Assembly: GCA_030630065.1 (NCBI GenBank) | Contig: DAOVNU010000073.1 | Location: 1-5,052, forward strand | DNA length: 5,052 nt | Direction of reading: 5' to 3' | DNA from: a bacterium | GTDB lineage: Bacteria > Ratteibacteria > UBA8468 | Shown here: in pieces, positions 1-5,049 of the stretch | Numbering within the stretch: the first letter of the stretch is position 1 | Layout: each line of letters starts with the position of its first letter | Notes under the pieces: generated by a model | What the model was told of the DNA's origin: nothing | Database searches by the model: none | The model's input: the letters and a program-made list of their open reading frames with translations, nothing else | Position numbers and translations under genes: made by a program

Positions 1-255
1 AGCGGTTTTAATGTCCACATCCAACTCCCGGGCAATGATATAGGCAAGGGTGGTTTTTCCCAGTCCCGGAGGACCATAAAAAAGGGTATGGTCCAGTGCT
101 TCTCCCCTTTCCTTTGCCGCCTTAATAAAAACCCGCAGATTCTCCTTTACCCTTGTTTGTCCAACAAAATCCTTAAATTCTTTAGGCCGCAGAGATGCCT
201 CATATCTTAAATCATCAGGAATTACCCGCGGATTAATAACCTTTTTCTCTTTCAT
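1..255 (-). CDS. ruvB: RuvB, Holliday junction branch migration ATPase (N-terminal 85 residues; cut by window edge)
   Basis: RuvB is the AAA+ hexameric motor that RuvA loads onto Holliday junctions; it pumps DNA through the junction using ATP. The visible part translates to 85 residues, open to base 1. It contains the family's N-terminal signature (LRPKEFKDFVGQ, residues 22-33) and the Walker A loop GPPGLGKTT (61-69) that binds ATP. Walker B, the sensor motifs and the C-terminal winged helix lie outside the window. The ATG at 255 was chosen because the protein then starts about 20 residues before the LRPK motif, as is usual in the family. The sequence before it is purine-rich but has no well-placed Shine-Dalgarno. 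The frame stays open upstream to a stop at 411-409, with a TTG at 288 and a GTG at 336 as less likely starts. It is the last visible gene of the cluster and is separated from ruvA by a 176-bp gap that carries a folded element. Confidence 0.96.
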   Translation of the reverse strand, partial: MKEKKVINPRVIPDDLRYEASLRPKEFKDFVGQTRVKENLRVFIKAAKERGEALDHTLFYGPPGLGKTTLAYIIARELDVDIKTA

Positions 256-293
256 TCTCTTTTTTACTTTCTCTTTTTCTCTCCCCAAAACGA

Positions 294-423
294 GGAAAGT
301 TTCTGTAGCGTGCCTTGTGAATTTGTGAGCGGGCACGGTGTCCCGTAGGGACGAGCGAGCAAATTCACAGAGTGCAGTCAGCCTCGCTGGGGCTGACAAA
401 CGTGCCGCTTAAGAAAGCTTTCC
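294..423. repeat. Strongly self-complementary GC-rich element between ruvA and ruvB (MITE-like or structured RNA)
   Basis: This element fills most of the ruvA-ruvB gap and is about 55% GC by my count, clearly richer than its AT-rich flanks. Its ends form an imperfect inverted repeat: 294-310 against 406-423, 15 pairs with one bulge (417) and two internal mismatches. Inside are a perfect 10-bp stem (316-325 with 360-369), which encloses a 5-bp stem (340-344 with 348-352, loop GTA), and a perfect 7-bp stem (377-383 with 391-397, 7-nt loop). CGTGCC occurs at 309-314 and again at 401-406, and either copy could pair with GGCACG at 332-337. No convincing coding sequence and no strong U-tract are present. 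The form suggests a small non-autonomous terminal-inverted-repeat element or dispersed palindromic repeat, or else a structured RNA in the operon transcript. I cannot tell these apart from one copy. Confidence 0.7.
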
Positions 424-431
424 GAGCCTCT

Positions 432-1019
432 TCATATCTTTTCTAAGGATTTTTTAATCAATTCTTCCAGGGTAATATCTTTTCCCAATTTCGGTAATAC
501 GCTATCTACCGCCTTCATACTTTGATTTCGCTTATAGCCGAGCGTGACAAGAGCATTGACGGCTTCATTGCGTAAAACATAGTCCTCTTTTTCCAGAATT
601 CCTTTTTCGGGAAGAATGGCAGACAATGGTTCCTTTATTTCCACAATAAGCCGCTGGGCCGTCTTCTTGCCAACTCCGGCAATCGTTGTTAATAAGCCGA
701 TATCCTCATTGACAATTGCCGTTTTCAATCTATCGGGAGAAACCCCGGAAAGAATGGTTAAAGCCAGCTTCGGTCCGATTCCCTTGACATCAATCAGAAG
801 TAGAAAAATCTGCCTTTCCTCTTTGGTCACAAATCCATAGAGTTTTAGAGCATCCTCCCGAACGTAGGTGTGGGTAAAAATCTTGATATCTTTCCCAAGA
901 TTGCTTAATCGTTCGAATGTTGCCAGGGAAATTCCCACCCTATATCCCACATTATTGACCTCAATAATAATCTCGGTGGGCGACTTATTAACCAATTTTC
1001 CTTTTAGATAGGATATCAT
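432..1019 (-). CDS. ruvA: RuvA, Holliday junction binding subunit
   Basis: RuvA binds four-way DNA junctions as a tetramer and recruits the RuvB motor. The 195-residue product is close to the usual family length of about 200. Residues 1-63 are the OB-fold domain and include the acidic pin: E55 and D56 in YVREDALKLYGF, equivalent to the two acidic residues of E. coli RuvA that separate strands at the crossover. Two helix-hairpin-helix motifs follow (VKGIGPKLAL, 78-87, and IAGVGKKTAQRL, 113-124). After a linker, a small C-terminal domain (about 150-195) is the expected RuvB contact. The start at 1019 gives the canonical MI-x-YLKG beginning. No Shine-Dalgarno lies before it; instead a TGGTATAAT promoter-like sequence ends 11 bases upstream, so the mRNA may have almost no leader. 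Upstream is ruvC, downstream ruvB. Confidence 0.97.
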   Translation of the reverse strand: MISYLKGKLVNKSPTEIIIEVNNVGYRVGISLATFERLSNLGKDIKIFTHTYVREDALKLYGFVTKEERQIFLLLIDVKGIGPKLALTILSGVSPDRLKTAIVNEDIGLLTTIAGVGKKTAQRLIVEIKEPLSAILPEKGILEKEDYVLRNEAVNALVTLGYKRNQSMKAVDSVLPKLGKDITLEELIKKSLEKI

Positions 1020-1030
1020 CTGAACTTTTT

Positions 1031-1064
1031 ATTATACCATATTCTTTTGATTATAGGTATTATA
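1031..1064 (-). promoter_or_regulatory. Putative internal promoter(s) ahead of ruvA
   Basis: The 61-bp gap between ruvC and ruvA is very AT-rich and contains three exact TATAAT hexamers on the coding strand, at 1064-1059, 1055-1050 and 1036-1031. The last is preceded by TG plus one base (TGGTATAAT), an extended -10 element, but has no good -35. The first has TTGAAT (1088-1083, four of six matches to TTGACA) 18 bp upstream, overlapping the end of ruvC. A start from the extended -10 would fall near 1024-1026, only about 5-7 bases before the ruvA ATG. AT-rich sequence yields such hexamers by chance, so this is inference. Confidence 0.45.
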
Positions 1065-1080
1065 AAAAGATGGGTAAAAT

Positions 1081-1575
1081 TTATTCAACCTTCTCTAAAT
1101 GGTCTTGATATTGAGCATAACTTGAATAACAAAGGGCGGTGGCTAAGGCATCGGAAGCATCGGCTAAGGGCTCTTCTTCCAGTTTCAGAATTTGCTTGAC
1201 CATAAAGGAGACCTGCTCTTTAGAGGCATTTCCTCCTCCGACAACGTTCTGCTTGATTTGCAACGGGGTAAAAGAGAAAATTTTTCTTTTTTTGTTGGCG
1301 GCGGCAACAATGGCTGCTCCCGCGGCTTTTCCCATCTTCAAAGCCACCTGGGCATTTTTGGCAATATAGGTATCCTCAATGGCTACTACGTCCGGCTGAA
1401 ATTTATCAATAAGGGAGGATAGGGAATCATAAATCTTCTTTAGACGAAGGGGAAAGGAAGTGGAGGATGAAGTGCCAATAAAACCACAATCGATAAAGGA
1501 AGGTTTTTTATCTTTAACTGCTATGATTCCATAGCCGGTTCTTAAAAGTCCGGGGTCAATTCCCAGGATAACCAT
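1081..1575 (-). CDS. ruvC: RuvC, crossover junction endodeoxyribonuclease
   Basis: RuvC is the dimeric resolvase that cuts Holliday junctions symmetrically using metal ions. The 164-residue product has the RNase H-like fold signature GIDPG at residues 5-9. The four catalytic acids are present: D7, E67, D139 and D142, matching D7, E66, D138 and D141 of E. coli. The motif after the second acid reads E-D-T-Y rather than the E. coli E-Q-V-F, so the aromatic that stacks on DNA bases there (Phe69) is a tyrosine, Y70. The conserved AKNAQVALKMGKAAG and QIKQNVVGGG segments follow. The start at 1575 is supported by AGGA six bases upstream, lying within the end of yebC; only three bases separate the yebC stop from this ATG, so the two genes are probably translated from one mRNA. 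The yebC-ruvC order is a common bacterial arrangement. Confidence 0.97.
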   Translation of the reverse strand: MVILGIDPGLLRTGYGIIAVKDKKPSFIDCGFIGTSSSTSFPLRLKKIYDSLSSLIDKFQPDVVAIEDTYIAKNAQVALKMGKAAGAAIVAAANKKRKIFSFTPLQIKQNVVGGGNASKEQVSFMVKQILKLEEEPLADASDALATALCYSSYAQYQDHLEKVE

Positions 1576-1578
1576 AAA

Positions 1579-2331
1579 TTATCCTGCTGTCATCGCCTCA
1601 ATTACTTCATCGGCAATGTCAAAATTGCTATAAACGTTCTGGACGTTCTCATCATCTTCCAGACCATCCATCAACTTCAAGAGGTTCTCGGCATCCTTCC
1701 CCTCCAGCTTGATTGTACTTTTAGGCAGCATTGCCAGTGAAGTTTCACTGATATTAATCCCTTTCTCCTCCAGGACTTTTTTTGTCTTTTCTAAATCCTG
1801 CGGCTTGGTGATAACTTCGTACTCATTCTCCTCTGCTTTCAAATCCTCTGCCCCGGCCTCTAAAATTAGGGAGAAAAGGGACTCTTCATCGATTTTTTCT
1901 TTCTCTATTTTAATAATTCCTTTGCGTGTAAAGAGCCAGCCAACACAACCCGTTTGGCCTAAATTCCCATTATACTTGCTAAAAATATGCTTGATTTCCG
2001 AACTGGTGCGCTGGCGGTTGTCGGTTAATGCCTCAACCATAATTGCCACTCCCGCCGGTCCGTATCCTTCGTACATAACCTGCTCTAAAGCCGCAGCATC
2101 TCCTCCTCCTGTCCCCTTGGCAATCGCGCGTTTGATATTATCAGCCGGCATATTAAAACTCTTCGCTCTCTCTATTGCCAGACGAAGGCGGGGATTGTTT
2201 TCTAAGTCACTTCCACCAAGTTTCGCCGCCATCATTATCTCGCGGATAAACTTGGTAAATGCCCTTCCCCTTTTAGCATCAATCAATGCTTTCTTGTGCT
2301 TAATTCCCGCCCACTTAGAATGTCCAGACAT
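1579..2331 (-). CDS. yebC: YebC/PmpR (TACO1) family protein
   Basis: The 250-residue product has the family N-terminal signature MSGHSKWAGIKHKK (1-14) and the YEGYGPAGVA motif (87-96) followed by EALTDNRQRT, with a length typical of the family. These proteins were long annotated as transcriptional regulators (PmpR of Pseudomonas). More recent work on bacterial YebC and mitochondrial TACO1 supports a ribosome-associated role that relieves stalling on proline-rich stretches. Which role applies here cannot be read from sequence, but its place downstream of 5S rRNA and an EF-G-like factor fits translation. Its ATG follows the stop codon of the DUF151 gene with no gap (TAAATG), and GAAGG seven bases upstream serves as Shine-Dalgarno. 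ruvC follows after three bases, so co-transcription and perhaps translational coupling are likely. Confidence 0.96.
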   Translation of the reverse strand: MSGHSKWAGIKHKKALIDAKRGRAFTKFIREIMMAAKLGGSDLENNPRLRLAIERAKSFNMPADNIKRAIAKGTGGGDAAALEQVMYEGYGPAGVAIMVEALTDNRQRTSSEIKHIFSKYNGNLGQTGCVGWLFTRKGIIKIEKEKIDEESLFSLILEAGAEDLKAEENEYEVITKPQDLEKTKKVLEEKGINISETSLAMLPKSTIKLEGKDAENLLKLMDGLEDDENVQNVYSNFDIADEVIEAMTAG

Positions 2332-2838
2332 TTATCCGCCTTCTTTTAATTTCTTCCAGAAATCTTCCGGCTTAAGACCTTCCAGTGTTTTTCTAAAATT
2401 CTTTACCTCTTCTAACTTGATTGGTCTTGTGCTCTCAGGAGAAAGACCGAGAGGAACCCTTTCTTTCATCAACTCCCTGGACACAAAAATGGGGACTCCA
2501 CAGCGGAGGGCCAAAGCAATCCCATCGGAAGGGCGACAATCAATGTCCGTTATCTGTCCTCTAACTCTCAAGAGAATTCTGGCAAAGAACGTATTTCCTC
2601 TTAAGGTAGTAATCTCTAACCTCACAAATTCCGCATTTAATTCCTTAATAATCGATTTAATGAGGTCATGGGTCAGGGGACGCGGCAATTTTACCTTCTC
2701 CAAAACAAGAAGGATGGATTGCGCTTCAAAGAAACCGATAACAATGGGGAGGATTCTGTTCTTGCTGTCTTTCAAAATTACAATTGGGGCTCCGCTCACA
2801 GAATTAAGCACTACCCCGGCAACCTTTGTCTCAATCAT
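2332..2838 (-). CDS. DUF151 bifunctional nuclease-type protein
   Basis: The 168-residue product is a complete DUF151/BFN-domain protein (Pfam family PF02577). It begins with the typical MIETKVAGVVLNSVSGAPIV, then PIVIGFFEAQSI (31-42), LPRPLTHDLI (51-60) and the signature DCRPSDGIALALR (100-112), in which C101 and G106 replace the more common small residues. A charged lysine-rich tail follows from about 140. Plant members have reported DNase and RNase activity, which gives the family its name; for bacterial members the substrate and biological role are largely undefined, so nuclease activity here is an inference. No signal peptide or membrane segment is seen, so it should be cytoplasmic. The sequence AAGG directly abuts the start ATG, too close for a normal Shine-Dalgarno, yet this start matches the family. 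It is fused head to tail with yebC (TAAATG junction). Confidence 0.92.
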   Translation of the reverse strand: MIETKVAGVVLNSVSGAPIVILKDSKNRILPIVIGFFEAQSILLVLEKVKLPRPLTHDLIKSIIKELNAEFVRLEITTLRGNTFFARILLRVRGQITDIDCRPSDGIALALRCGVPIFVSRELMKERVPLGLSPESTRPIKLEEVKNFRKTLEGLKPEDFWKKLKEGG

Positions 2839-2853
2839 CCTTGTATCAAATTA

Positions 2854-2869
2854 GCCTCATAAATGAGGC
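2854..2869. repeat. Perfect 16-nt palindromic hairpin between the EF-G-like gene and the DUF151 gene
   Basis: GCCTCAT and ATGAGGC form a perfect 7-bp inverted repeat around two bases (or 6 bp with a 4-nt loop). It lies 15 bases after the EF-G-like stop codon and 15 bases before the DUF151 start. The following transcript bases (TAATTTGAT) are not a U-tract, so this is a poor intrinsic terminator. It could be an operator half-site pair, an RNA processing or stabilising hairpin, or chance. Confidence 0.5.
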
Positions 2870-2884
2870 AACTACAATTTGCAT

Positions 2885-4882
2885 TTACTCTTTTTTCTCT
2901 CTTGCCTCAATAATTTTTTTGGCTAAGTGTCCGGGAAGAATCTCGTAATGAGAGAAAGCTCTCCGACACTCCGCCTTTCCTTTAGTAAGAGAACGTAGTC
3001 CGGTAGCATAATTCGCCATTTCGGAAAGGGGCAACGAGGCCTTAACCAATTGATTGTTCTGTTTCGTCTCTATGGAGAGAACCTTTCCCCGTTTGCTATT
3101 AATATCCCCGACAATATCACCCACAAACTCCTGCGGAACTATAACTTCCACATTCATAATTGGCTCTAACAAAATTGGTTTTGCCTGCAAAATTGCCTTT
3201 TTAAGGGCAAGAGATGCGGCAATCTTAAAGGCAATCTCCGAAGAATCAACCGTATGGAAGGAACCATCATAGAGAGCTACCCTGATGTCAACGAGCGGAT
3301 AGCCGGCGATTACTCCTTTTCCCATCGCTTCAAGGACACCCTTTTCCACCGCGGGAATATACTGGTTGGGAACTGCGCCTCCTTTAATCTCATCAAGAAA
3401 TTCAAAACCCTTCCCCCGCGGTAATGATTCTACCCTTAACCATACGTCTCCATACTGACCATGCCCCCCTGTCTGCCGCTTATACTTGCCCTGAACAGAA
3501 GCCGAAGAGGTAATCGTCTCCTTATAAGCAACCCTGGGAATGCCTTTAATCACTTCAACGGCAAACTTATCCTTGAGTTTATTAATGGCAATATCGAGAT
3601 GCAAATCCCCAACCCCTGAAAGAATGGTCTCTCCGGTCTCATTATCCCTCGCCACGTCAATCGTTTTATCTTCTTCCTTCAACTTGGGGAAGGCAGCGGC
3701 TAACTTGTCCTCTATTCCTTTCTTCGCCGGCTTCAAAGAGAAAGAAACCGCTGGTTCAGGAAATTTTAGAGGCGCCAAGACAAGAGGCGAATCAACATCG
3801 CTAAGGGTATCTCCGGTCTGAACCGAGGAAAGTTTTGCTACCGCTACAATCTCCCCTGCTTCTGCCCGGGAGATAGATTCCTGTTTTTTGCCAAAAACGC
3901 GGAGAAGTTGTCCGATTCTTTCCTTCTTCTCGCGGCTGCTATTATAGATGCCTGAGTTGGATGAAATCTGTCCCGAGAAAACTCTAAAAAAACTCAATTT
4001 CCCGGCGAAAGGGTCCAACACCGTCTTAAAGACAAAGGCGGTAAACGGACTATTTAGAGAAGGAGCCCTTTTTTCTTGCTGATTGGTTTTGGGGTTAATG
4101 CCGCTGATTTCTGCTAACTCCTCACTGCCGGGAAAAAAGATTTCCATAAAGTTTAAAAGCGACTCGATACCAATGCCTTGCAGGGAAGAGCCACAGAGAA
4201 GGGGAACAATTTTTCTTTCAAGAATTGCTTTTTTTAAACCATCTTCTATCTCCTCTTCGGTCAAACTTCCTTCCTCCAAATACTTATTCAAAAGGTTATC
4301 ATCCCCTTCGGCGGCAACCTCTATTATTTTTTCCCGCTCATTCGCATAATCCTTTGCCTCCTCAGGAGAAAGCAAGTTTACAACCTTTTTCAACTTCCCA
4401 TCTTCAAGAAGGGGTAGATTAACCGGCAAAATGTTTTTGCCCAATACCTTTATTTTAGCCAACAATTGAGCGAAATCTCCGTCAAGTTCATCCAATCTAT
4501 TTATGAAAATTATCGTCGGCATCTTTTTCTCTGTACTCAATACCCATGCCTTTTCCGTTCCAACCCCAACTCCCTCCACCGCCGAAATATTAATCACAAT
4601 ACTATCCACGACAGAGACGGTTTCAATCACCTCACCGATAAAATCCGCATAGCCCGGGGTATCAACAAGATTTAAAGTAGAGTTTTTCCATTTTATAGAG
4701 GCAAGACCCAGGTTGATACTTACCCCTCTTTTAACCTCTTCGGCATCAAAATCCATTACCGTATTTCCCTGGGAGATAGTTCCTAATCGGGAGATATCGC
4801 CTGATTTGTAGAGGATGGATTCGCAAAGTAAGGTTTTACCTGATTTGGAATGGCCGAGAACACCGATATTGATTTTTTTCAT
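2885..4882 (-). CDS. Elongation factor G-like GTPase, EF-G-2 type
   Basis: The 665-residue product has the full five-domain EF-G layout: G domain (about 1-270), domain II (276-370), III (373-447), IV (448-565) and V (566-660). The G motifs are GHSKSGKT (10-17), RGVSI (52-56), DTPGYADF (74-81), NRLD (128-131) and GSS (231-233). Three differ from canonical EF-G: Ser55 for the switch I threonine, Tyr78 where the GTPase-activating histidine normally sits, and Arg129 for the lysine of NKxD. Domain IV keeps GGHGQYGDV (472-480) and HTVDSSEIAFKIA (543-555), as needed to reach the decoding site. From memory, length and motifs resemble Thermus thermophilus EF-G-2, which also has tyrosine in motif G3; this makes it a paralogue, not the main fusA product. 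The ATG at 4882 places GHSKSGKT at residue 10. The gene begins 13 bases after a 5S rRNA gene, and its only Shine-Dalgarno candidate overlaps that gene. Confidence 0.95.
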   Translation of the reverse strand: MKKINIGVLGHSKSGKTLLCESILYKSGDISRLGTISQGNTVMDFDAEEVKRGVSINLGLASIKWKNSTLNLVDTPGYADFIGEVIETVSVVDSIVINISAVEGVGVGTEKAWVLSTEKKMPTIIFINRLDELDGDFAQLLAKIKVLGKNILPVNLPLLEDGKLKKVVNLLSPEEAKDYANEREKIIEVAAEGDDNLLNKYLEEGSLTEEEIEDGLKKAILERKIVPLLCGSSLQGIGIESLLNFMEIFFPGSEELAEISGINPKTNQQEKRAPSLNSPFTAFVFKTVLDPFAGKLSFFRVFSGQISSNSGIYNSSREKKERIGQLLRVFGKKQESISRAEAGEIVAVAKLSSVQTGDTLSDVDSPLVLAPLKFPEPAVSFSLKPAKKGIEDKLAAAFPKLKEEDKTIDVARDNETGETILSGVGDLHLDIAINKLKDKFAVEVIKGIPRVAYKETITSSASVQGKYKRQTGGHGQYGDVWLRVESLPRGKGFEFLDEIKGGAVPNQYIPAVEKGVLEAMGKGVIAGYPLVDIRVALYDGSFHTVDSSEIAFKIAASLALKKAILQAKPILLEPIMNVEVIVPQEFVGDIVGDINSKRGKVLSIETKQNNQLVKASLPLSEMANYATGLRSLTKGKAECRRAFSHYEILPGHLAKKIIEAREKKE

Positions 4883-4884
4883 TT

Positions 4885-4899
4885 TAGGGAATGTCCCTA
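4885..4899. repeat. Perfect hairpin bridging the 5S 3' end and the EF-G-like gene leader
   Basis: On the transcribed strand TAGGGA (4899-4894), loop CAT, TCCCTA (4890-4885) form a perfect 6-bp stem with a 3-nt loop. The first four stem bases are the last four of the 5S rRNA, so this hairpin and the 5S terminal helix cannot coexist. The bases after it (AAAATG) are not a U-tract, so it is not an ordinary intrinsic terminator. It also covers the candidate Shine-Dalgarno. Confidence 0.65.
4894..4898 (-). promoter_or_regulatory. Candidate Shine-Dalgarno of the EF-G-like gene, overlapping the 5S 3' end
   Basis: AGGGA reads from 4898 to 4894, eleven bases before the ATG at 4882. Its first three bases are the last three of the 5S rRNA (AGG, ending at 4896), where they pair in the 5S terminal helix. 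Nothing else in the 13-base spacer resembles a ribosome binding site. If the 5S is processed at its mature end, this site is destroyed. Confidence 0.5.
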
Positions 4900-5011
4900 G
4901 TAATGCCCTACTCTCCCGGAGGGTTGCCCCAACAGTACCATCGGCGCTGAAAGGCTTAACGGCCGTATTCGGAATGGGAACGGGTGTTGCCCTTTCGCTA
5001 TAATTACTAGG
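4896..5011 (-). rRNA. rrf: 5S ribosomal RNA
   Basis: This is a complete 116-nt 5S rRNA. The ends form a perfect 9-bp helix I (CCTAGTAAT at 5011-5003 with ATTACTAGG at 4904-4896). Helix II is GAAAGG with CCTTTC. The hallmark conserved segments are present in order: ACACCCGTTCCCAT, ACGGCCGTTAAG, AGCGCCGATGGTACT and GGGAGAGTAGG. Loop C reads CGAAT where CGAAC is usual. No 23S rRNA precedes it: a consensus promoter ends nine bases upstream, so this copy is unlinked from any 23S gene and is transcribed on its own start. An EF-G-like gene follows after 13 bases with no terminator between, so the 5S appears to form the 5' end of a protein-coding transcript. The 3' end at 4896 is inferred from helix I pairing. 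Confidence 0.97.
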
Positions 5012-5020
5012 AACTCAAAT

Positions 5021-5049
5021 ATTATAAATCAAATAAAAAAATATGTCAA
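5021..5049 (-). promoter_or_regulatory. Perfect consensus housekeeping-sigma promoter for 5S rRNA
   Basis: On the minus strand an exact TTGACA (5049-5044) is followed by a 17-bp AT-rich spacer (5043-5027) and an exact TATAAT (5026-5021), which is the ideal sigma-70/sigma-A arrangement. A start six to seven bases further on falls at A5015 or G5014, only three or four bases before the mature 5S 5' end (5011). The promoter is therefore dedicated to the 5S and, with no terminator downstream, probably serves the EF-G-like gene and the genes after it. An upstream UP-element or regulatory site would lie beyond the window edge. Confidence 0.9.

Noticed and set aside
256..411. RuvB extended upstream from GTG (336) or TTG (288 or 399)
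   Set aside because: The frame is open, but the extension would be encoded by the hairpin element, has no RuvB similarity, and the ATG at 255 gives the normal N-terminus.
283..423. The ruvA-ruvB element as an intrinsic terminator
   Set aside because: On the transcribed strand the outer stem is followed by TCGTTTTGGGG, which lacks a proper U-run, and the element lies inside the ruvAB unit.
291..431. SOS/LexA box in the ruvA-ruvB gap
   Set aside because: A CTGT occurs at 303-306, but there is no properly spaced ACAG partner, and no GAAC-N4-GTTC form was found before the ruv genes.
1709..2854. Long plus-strand open frame of 381 codons
   Set aside because: It lies opposite yebC and the DUF151 gene, both of which have clear family signatures; its translation is serine- and leucine-rich with no recognisable domain, as expected of an antisense shadow.
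2885..4882. Assignment as canonical fusA
   Set aside because: The G1, G3 and G4 motifs, the 665-residue length and the lack of rpsL/rpsG/tuf neighbours point to the EF-G-2 subfamily instead.
4815..5003. Plus-strand open frame of 62 codons across the EF-G-like start and the 5S gene
   Set aside because: It covers a clear 5S rRNA and the P-loop end of the EF-G-like gene on the other strand and has no recognisable protein motif.
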